Shown here piece by piece: positions 56,890-64,000 of a stretch of DNA of 64,000 bases. The DNA lies in contig CM060311.1 in NCBI GenBank assembly GCA_030674185.1, positions 101,143,013 to 101,207,012 on the forward strand, read 5' to 3'. Position numbers and translations under genes: made by a program. The stretch is from Monoplex corrugatus. Its lineage: Eukaryota; Mollusca; Gastropoda; Littorinimorpha; Ranellidae. The notes beneath the pieces were generated by a model. The model searched no databases. It saw only the letters and a list, made by a program, of their open reading frames with translations, and was not told the origin of the DNA. Every line of letters begins with the position of its first letter. Within the stretch, counting starts at the first letter, position 1.

Positions 56890-59800
56890 TCCACAACACA
56901 CATACTGGGTAAATACTTGTATACTGGGTAAATACCTGTTTGTCCAGTCAACACACATACTGGGTAAATACATGTTTGTCCAGACAACAAACAAACCAGG
57001 TAAATACCTGTTTGTCCAGACAACAAACATACCAGGTAAATACCTGTTTGTCCAGACAACAAACATACTGGGTAAATACTTGTTTGTCCAGACAACAAAC
57101 ATTCCAGGTAAATACCTGTTTGTCCAGACAACAAACATACTGGGTAAATACTTGTTTGTCCAGACAACAAACATACCAGGTAAATACTTGTTTGTCCAGA
57201 CAACAAACATACGGGGTAAATACTTGTTTGTCCAGACAACAAACATACCAGGTAAATACTTGTTTGTCCAGACAACAAACATACCAGGTAAATACCTGTT
57301 TGTCCAGACAACAAACATACTAGGTAAATACTTGTTTGTCCAGACAACAAACATACCAGGTAAATACCTGTTTGTCCAGACAAAAAACATACCAGGTAAA
57401 TACCTGTTTGTCCAGACAACAAACATACCAGGTAAATACCTGTTTGTCCAGACAACAAACATACCAGGTAAATACTTGTTTGTCCAGACAACAAACATAC
57501 CGGGTAAATACATGTTTGTCCAGACAACAAACATACCAGGTAAATACATGTTTGTCCAGACAACAAACATACTGGGTAAATACCTGTTTGTCCAGACAAC
57601 AAACATACTGGGTAAATACCTGTTTGTCCAGACAACAAACATACTGGGTAAATACTTGTTTGTCCAGACAACAAACATACCAGGTAAATACTTGTTTGTC
57701 CAGACAACAAACATACCGGGTAAATACCTGTTTGTCCAGACAACAAACATACCAGGTAAATACCTGTTTGTCCAGACAACAAATATACCAGGTAAATACC
57801 TGTTTGTCCAGACAACAAAGATACCAGGTAAATACCTGTTTGTCCAGACAACAAACATACCAGGTAAATACCTGTTTTCCAGACAACAAACATACTGGGT
57901 AAATACCTGTTTGTCCAGACAACAAACATACTGGGTAAATACCTGTTTGTCCAGACAACAAACATACTGGGTAAATACTTGTTTGTCCAGACAACAAACA
58001 TACCAGGTAAATACCTGTTTGTTCCAGACAACAAACCATACTGGGTAAATACTTGTTTGTCCAGACAACAAACATACCGGGTAAATACCTGTTTGTCCAG
58101 ACAACAAAGATACCAGGTAAATACCTGTTTATCCAGACAACAAACATACCAGGTAAATACTTGTTTGTCCAGACAACAAACATACCAGGTAAATACTTGT
58201 TTGTCCAGACAACAAACATACTGGGTAAATACTTGTTTGTCCAGACAACAAACATACCAGGTAAATACTTGTTTGTCCAGACAACAAACATACCAGGTAA
58301 ATACCTGTTTGTCCAGACAACAAACATACCAGGTAAATACCTGTTTGTCCAGACAACAAACATACTGGGTAAATACTTGTTTGTCCAGACAACAAACATA
58401 CAGGTAAATACCTGTTTGTCCAGACAACAAACATACTGGGTAAATACCTGTTTGTCCAGACAACAAACATACGGGTAAATACATGTTTGTCCAGACAACA
58501 AACATACCAGGTAAATACCTGTTTGTCCAGACAACAAACATACTGGGTAAATACTTGTTGTCCAGACAACAAACATAACCAGGGTAAATACTTGTTTGTC
58601 CAGACAACAAACATACCGGGTAAATACCTGTTTGTCCAGACAACAAACATACCAGGTAAATACCCGTTTGTGTCCAGACAACAACATACCGGGTAAATAT
58701 TGTTTGTCCGCACAAACATACCGGGTAAATACTGTTTGTCCAGACAACAAACAACCAGGTAAATACCTGTTGTCCAGACAACAAACATACCAGGTAAATA
58801 CTTGTTTGTCCGACAACAAACATACCGGTAAATACCTGTTTGTCCAGACAACAAACAACCAGGTAAATACCTGTTGTCCAGACAACAAACATACTGGGTA
58901 AATACATGTTTGTCCAGACAACAAACATACCAGGTAAATACTGTTTGTCCAGACAACAAAATACCAGGTAAATACCCGTTTGTCCAGACAACAAACATAC
59001 AGGTAAATACCTGTTTGTCCAGACAACAAACATACGGTAAATACCTGTTTGTCCAGACAAAAACATACAGGTAAATACCGTTTGTCCAGACAACAAAATA
59101 CCAGAGTAAATACCTGTTTGTCCAGACAACAAACATACCAGGTAAATACTGTTTGTCCAGACAACAAACATACCGGTAAATACCTGTTTGTCCAGACAAC
59201 AAACATACCAGGTAAATACTGTTTGTCCAGACAACAAACATACCGGTAAATACTGTTTGTCCAGACAACAAACATACCGGTAAATACTGTTTGTCCAGAC
59301 AACAAACATACCAGGTAAATACTTGTTTGTCCAGACAACAAACATACGGTAAATACTTGTTTGTCCAGACAACAAACATACCAGGTAAATACTTGTTTGT
59401 CCAGACAACAAACATACAGGTAAATACCTGTTTGTCCAGACAACAACATAACCGGTACTTTTGTCAGAAAAAAAATAGAAAACTTGCCACAACAACCAGA
59501 AATGTGAAAAAAATAGGGTAAAACGCCAAAAACAAGGAATACTGTTCAAACAACTCCAGGTAAAACCTTTTCCGACAACAAACTATGGTAACTGTTTGCC
59601 AGCAAAAACATAAATGTTTTCAACAAAACTAGGTAAACTGTTGTCCGCAACACAGTATACGTTGTCCAACCAACACGATTTTGCACAAATAACGTTTGTC
59701 CAGAACAACTACGGTAATCTGTTGTAACAAAGGGCTGTTTGTAGAAAAAAAGGTAATACGTTCAGACAACAAATAGGAAACGTGAGAAAAAAAGGAAAAC

Positions 59801-61365
59801 TGTGTCAGAAAAAAAACGTAAACTGTTTTCCAGAAACAACAACCAGAAATTCGCAGAATCTGTTGTCAGAAACAAACAGTAAATCCTGTTCCAAAAAATA
59901 CGAAAACTTTTCCAACAACAACATACGGTAATACTTGTATACGGTAAATCCTGTTTGTCCAGACACAACATACGGTAAATACTGTTTGTCCAGACAACAA
60001 ACATACGGTAAATACTGTTTGTCCAGACAACAAACATACGGAATTGTTTGTCAGACAACAAACTACGGTAAATACTGTTGTCCAGACAACAAACATACCG
60101 GTAATACTGTTTGTCAGCAACAAACATCAGTAAAACTGTTTGTAGAACAATAGTAAATACTTGTTTGTCCAGACAACAACATCGGTAAATACCTGTTGTC
60201 AGAACAAACATACGTAAATACTGTTTGTCAGAAAAACATACAGGTAAATACCGTTTGTCCAACAAAAACATACGGTAAATACTGTTTTCCAGACAACAAC
60301 ATACGGTAAATACTTGTTTGTCCAGACAACAAACATACAGGTAAATACTTGTTTGTAGACAAAACGGAAAACTGTTTGTCAGACAACAAACAACGGTAAA
60401 TACTGTTTGTCCAGAACAAAATACCAGGTAAATCTGTTTGTCAGACAACAAACATACGGTAAATACTGTTTGTCCAGACAACAACATACGGGTAATCTGT
60501 TTGTCCAGACAACAACATACCAGGTAAATACCTGTTTGTCCAGACAACAAACATACCAGGTAAATACCTGTTTGTCCAGACAACAAACATACTGGGTAAA
60601 TACATGTTTGTCCAGACAACAAACATACCGGTAAATACTGTTTGTCCAGACAACAAACATACATGGGAAATACCTGTTTGTCCAGACAACAAACATACCA
60701 GGTAAATACTTGTTTGTCCAGACAACAAACATACCGGTAAATACCTGTTTGTCCAGACAACAAACATACCAGTGTAACAACACACGTATTGTTCCAGACA
60801 ACAAACATACCGGGTAAATATTGTTTGTCCAGACAACAAACATACTGGGTAAATACTTGTTTGTCCAGACAACAAACATACCAGGTAAATACCTGTTTGT
60901 CCAGACAACAAACATACCGGTAAATACTGTTTGTCCAGACAACAAACATACCAGGTAAATACCTGTTTGTCCAGACAACAAACATACCAGTAAATACTTG
61001 TTTGTCCAGACAACAAACATACTGGGTAAATACCTGTTTGTCCAGACAACAAACATACTGGGTAAATACCTGTTTGTCCAGACAAAAAACATACCAGGTA
61101 AATACTTGTTTGTCCAGACAACAAATATACCAGGTAAATACCCGTTTGTCCAGACAACAAACATACCAGGTAAATACCTGTTTGACCAGACAACAAACAT
61201 ACCGGTAAATACTTGTTTGTCCTGACAACAAACATACGGGTAAATATATGTTTGTCCAGACAACAAACATACTGGTAAATACCTGTTTGTCCAGACAACA
61301 AACATACCAGGTAAATACCTGTTTGTCCAGACAACAAACATACCGGGTAAATACTTGTTTGTCCA
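56890..61365. repeat. 36-bp minisatellite, 4.5 kb
   Basis: About 120 copies of TGTTTGTCCAGACAACAAAC plus ATACCAGGTAAATACC; in one frame it reads FVQTTNIPGKYL. Units at 56890-58550 and 60540-61365 are clean. The middle becomes progressively indel-rich, and 59450-60130 is barely recognisable. The unit is stop-free on both strands, so long frames arise on both, including a minus-strand one of nearly 900 codons. Confidence 0.97.
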
Positions 61366-61785
61366 ATCAGAAGAGCTGTGACTGTTAGGAGAATCTGCAA
61401 CTTTCAACGGCAAATACAAATGGCGATTTACTTGTTCGTCCTATCACGCTGTGACTGTTATGAATTTCTAACGGTAAATACAGATTACGATTTACTTTAG
61501 ACTTCAGCCAGATAACATCAAGATAGGATTTGTTCAAGTAAAATTCTGATCTCGATTGATGATGAGGCCATCCAGGACCAAAGCCAAGCTTATCAGTTCC
61601 TTCTTCGTTCCCACGCTCACTTACCAGTGTCACAGCTGGACTCTGACCCTTTTGATTGGAAAACCACGACTACAAGATGCGCGCTTTGAGACAAGCTGTC
61701 GGCTAGACCTGACAAGACCTGACAAGACCTGATCCATACCACTGAGATAAGAACAATGTTGGGCACAACAGCTGTCCACCATTAC
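61366..61785. other. Right flank of the 36-bp array
   Basis: A two-copy block (CTGTGACTGTTA, GGTAAATACA, CGATTTACTT) at 61375-61430 and 61449-61498. No gene seen. Confidence 0.5.
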
Positions 61786-61789
61786 ACTC

Positions 61790-62176
61790 AACAGAGTCAG
61801 AGAGACTGCCAACAGCACAGAGTCAGAGAGACTGCCAACAGCACAGAGTCAGAGAGACTGCCAACAGCACAGAGTCAGAGAGACTGCCAACAGCACAGAG
61901 TCAGAGAGACTGCCAACATCACTGAGTCAGAGATACTGCCAACAGCACAGAGTCAGAGATACTGCCAACAGTACAGAGTCAGAGAGACTGCCAACAGCAC
62001 AGAGTCAGAGAGACTGCCAACAGTACAGAGTCAGAGAGACTGCCAACAGCACAGAGTCAGAGAGACTGCCAACAGCACAGAGTCAGAGAGACTGCCAACA
62101 GCACAGAGTCAGAGAGACTGCCAACAGCACAGAATCAGAGAGACTGCCAACAGCACAGAGTCAGAGAGACTGCCAA
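61790..62176. repeat. 26-bp minisatellite
   Basis: About 15 copies of CACAGAGTCAGAGAGACTGC plus CAACAG with few changes (AGATACT, GTACAG). Stop-free in the plus frames, giving a spurious short frame. Confidence 0.95.
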
Positions 62177-62205
62177 CTTAACACAGCTCACTGTACATAC
62201 AAACA

Positions 62206-62290
62206 CGAAGATGCCTGGCTTCAGGGCCAAAGGCGGACCAAGAAAAACTTGGATCGATGGCATCAAAGAGTCTCTGACCTGTCCAACGGC
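62206..62290 (+). mobile_element. Possible RTE-like C-terminal fragment
   Basis: Reads FRAKGGPRKTWIDGIKESL, which resembles the GRPRKTW-type end of some non-LTR polyproteins. Short, so uncertain. Confidence 0.35.
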
Positions 62291-62299
62291 ATTTTCTTC

Positions 62300-63120
62300 C
62301 CATCAATGTAAACGGCAGAATTACACAAAAACCCTTAACTGCCCTGAATCCAAGTTTGTCCTGTGCATAATACGAGTATGCTTATATATGTACTTGTGTG
62401 CGTGATGTTAATGTCTTTCTTCTTGCCATTCTTGGACAACACTACATTTACTAACCACTCATACAAAACCAAATCACTGATGTTCTGAACAGACAAAAAC
62501 TGACTAGCTAACCTTGTAAGGACGGCCAGTTAAACCCAAATACTTAGCGTATTACTGTTATCATGTCCTGTACGCTGGAGTAGCTGTACTCTGGCCATGG
62601 ATAGATAAAGTGTAACTGAATAAAGCAATATTGTACTCCTTAACCTTACATACACGACCTTGGACGATGAATTGACCTTGTACAGAGAAAAGTGGAGTGG
62701 CTGTAAAACGTCACAAACTGGGCTGGCTGACTCCTATGACAGAACCATGGCGTCAAGATTTCATGTCTTGAGTTCAGTGCCATCCCACAGTTTAGAAATT
62801 GGGTGTTCGCCGCCCATCTTTTTATTGCTCCGATCATTCTGGTGCTGTCCGTGTTCCATTGTTCCCGCTCCTGTCTCTGTTTCTGGGTCTTGCCAGCGAC
62901 ATGGGTTGTGCCCAGGTGCAAATGCTCTGCCAGATAGACTAGCTGCTGGCAGTTTGAGGAGAGCGTATTAGGAACTGTCCAAGTGCAATGAAACACTCCA
63001 CCATAACCTACAGCCACCTTGTACAAATAGAAGTGGAAATGTCGGCCAAGGGTTTTTCTTTCTCACCTCCACTGGACCTTGACTGGTGGGCTGGGTGCAA
63101 CACTTTGGAGGAGACAGAGG
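62300..63120. other. Right-end sequence, no gene identified
   Basis: Open frames on both strands (62660-62971 plus, 62646-63026 minus) have no recognisable domain or splice structure. Composition suggests old dispersed repeats. Confidence 0.4.
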
Positions 63121-63129
63121 ACTGGAGTA

Positions 63130-63212
63130 CCTTCTGTAGGCAGGCAATCAACGCAGGTAAAAGAACCCACGGCAGCAAAGGGGTTGTCCATGGCAAAAAT
63201 CTACATAAAAAC
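63130..63212 (+). mobile_element. Possible SINE tail
   Basis: GGTAAAAGAACCCACGGCAG then AAAGGGGTTGTCCATGGCAA resembles the conserved body of molluscan SINEs (family resemblance only) and runs straight into CA repeats. Confidence 0.45.
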
Positions 63213-63765
63213 ACACACACACACACACACACACATACGCATATGCACACACATACACAGACATACGCATATACACACACACATACACACATACACACAC
63301 ACATGCACACTAACATACACACACACACACACACACACCAACACACACACACACACACATACACACACATACACACACATACACACACATAAACACGTAC
63401 ACACTCTCTCTCACACACACATACTCGCACACACACGCACACACACACATACACACAGTCACACACACATACACATTCACACATACACACACACATATGT
63501 ACACTAACATACACACACTCACACACACATGCGCACACAACAGACCACACAGACACACACTCACACACACAAACACACACACACATACACACACATAAAC
63601 ACGTACGCGCGCGCACACACACATGCCACACACATACACACACACACAACACACAAACACACAACGCACAACACACACGCATACGCAAACACACAATTAC
63701 ACACACACACACAGTTATACACAGTTATACACACACATGCACGCACGCACACACAAACACGTGCA
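63208..63765. repeat. CA-rich microsatellite block
   Basis: Long impure CA run with T, G and CG interruptions. Produces histidine/threonine-rich or cysteine/valine-rich open frames with no meaning. Confidence 0.95.
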
Positions 63766-63957
63766 CAAAAATCACCACTACCGTTAGTTCTCTTACCAAC
63801 AATAAAACATGTTTATCATTTGAAAAATGATAACAAGAACAACAGAAACAACAAAACAACGATAATAGAAATAATTAACATGTGAAATGCAAGCTGCACC
63901 AACGGGCAGACTGCCTCACCACACTGCAGCGCTACTTGTTCATTCCGTGAGAGAGTG

Positions 63958-63991
<34 letters not shown>
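63958..63991. repeat. (TTG)n microsatellite
   Basis: Pure triplet run at the right edge. Confidence 0.95.
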
Positions 63992-63992
<1 letters not shown>

Positions 63993-64000
63993 CTTCACAA

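Noticed and set aside
56886..59549. Minus-strand frame of 887 codons and plus-strand FVQTTNIPGKYL repeats as a repetitive structural protein
   Set aside because: Both strands are open, there is no signal peptide or unique end domain, and frame-breaking units occur throughout. A minisatellite of length 36 explains it.
62646..63026. Overlapping open frames on both strands as a small gene
   Set aside because: No recognisable domain, no splice sites or start context, and a composition like old repeats.
63008..63712. Cysteine/valine-rich secreted peptide candidate
   Set aside because: Translation of CA/TG dinucleotide runs; the same artefact occurs at 4300-4730, 29815-30099, 44201-44787 and 49480-50165.

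Overview
The window reads as animal nuclear DNA, most likely from a mollusc and plausibly a gastropod. I see one spliced gene with textbook GT..AG introns, several decayed non-LTR retrotransposons (L2/CR1-like, L1/Tx1-like, RTE-like), tRNA-derived SINE pieces, DNA-transposon remnants with terminal inverted repeats, and a very heavy load of minisatellites. By my hand-drawn boundaries about half of the 64 kb is tandem array. The mollusc call is an inference from the SINE and retroelement types and from general familiarity; no species can be named. There is no prokaryotic-style operon, CRISPR array, rRNA or intact tRNA gene.

The only host gene I can support is transaldolase (pentose phosphate pathway), on the minus strand. 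Two alternative first coding exons (46083-46149 and 37517-37604) share the same splice phase. They are followed by exon 2 (29348-29471), exon 3 (28712-28819) and exon 4 (5083-5214). All junctions are in phase and rebuild a standard N-terminal half of about 150 residues, including the catalytic Asp and the Schiff-base Lys. The C-terminal half must lie left of position 1. The gene therefore spans more than 41 kb, and its introns hold most of what is in the window: intron 3 alone (5215-28711) carries minisatellites of 5.3, 1.2, 0.4, 0.5, 0.8, 5.6 and 1.3 kb.

Layout from left to right: 36-bp and 24-bp arrays (1-3.0 kb); L2-like reverse transcriptase fragment and its 3' tail (3.25-4.57 kb); exon 4 (5.1 kb); 37-42-bp array (5.6-10.9 kb); reversed L2 tail, SINE, 50-bp array and a MITE (11-14.1 kb); four short-unit arrays (14.6-17.5 kb); an L1/Tx1-like ORF2 split by a 42-bp array that grew out of its own coding sequence (18.3-25.8 kb); a seemingly perfect 52-bp array (26.35-27.65 kb); a SINE with an internal expansion (28.2-28.6 kb); exons 3 and 2, separated by tandem copies of the exon 2 splice donor (28.7-29.5 kb); hAT-like remnant (30.3-31.8 kb); RTE-like element (33.1-35.8 kb); Tigger-like MITE (36.7-37.2 kb); exon 1a (37.5 kb); a duplicated segment bracketing arrays of 40-bp and 25/26-bp units (38.5-44 kb); exon 1b (46.1 kb); polypurine 26-bp array (47.4-49.5 kb); retroelement C-terminus (51.4-52.5 kb); then arrays of about 60, 14, 36 and 26 bp (53.1-62.2 kb) and a CA-rich right end.

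The main biological theme is where minisatellites come from. At four places the seed of an array is visible: a retrotransposon ORF2, a SINE body, a 3' exon end with its splice donor, and a duplicated segment that is expanded in one copy and single-copy in the other. The main technical theme is that the centres of the biggest arrays show a burst of single-base indels that their edges lack, which suggests poor consensus quality there. Almost all long open frames in the window are artefacts of repeat units without stop codons.
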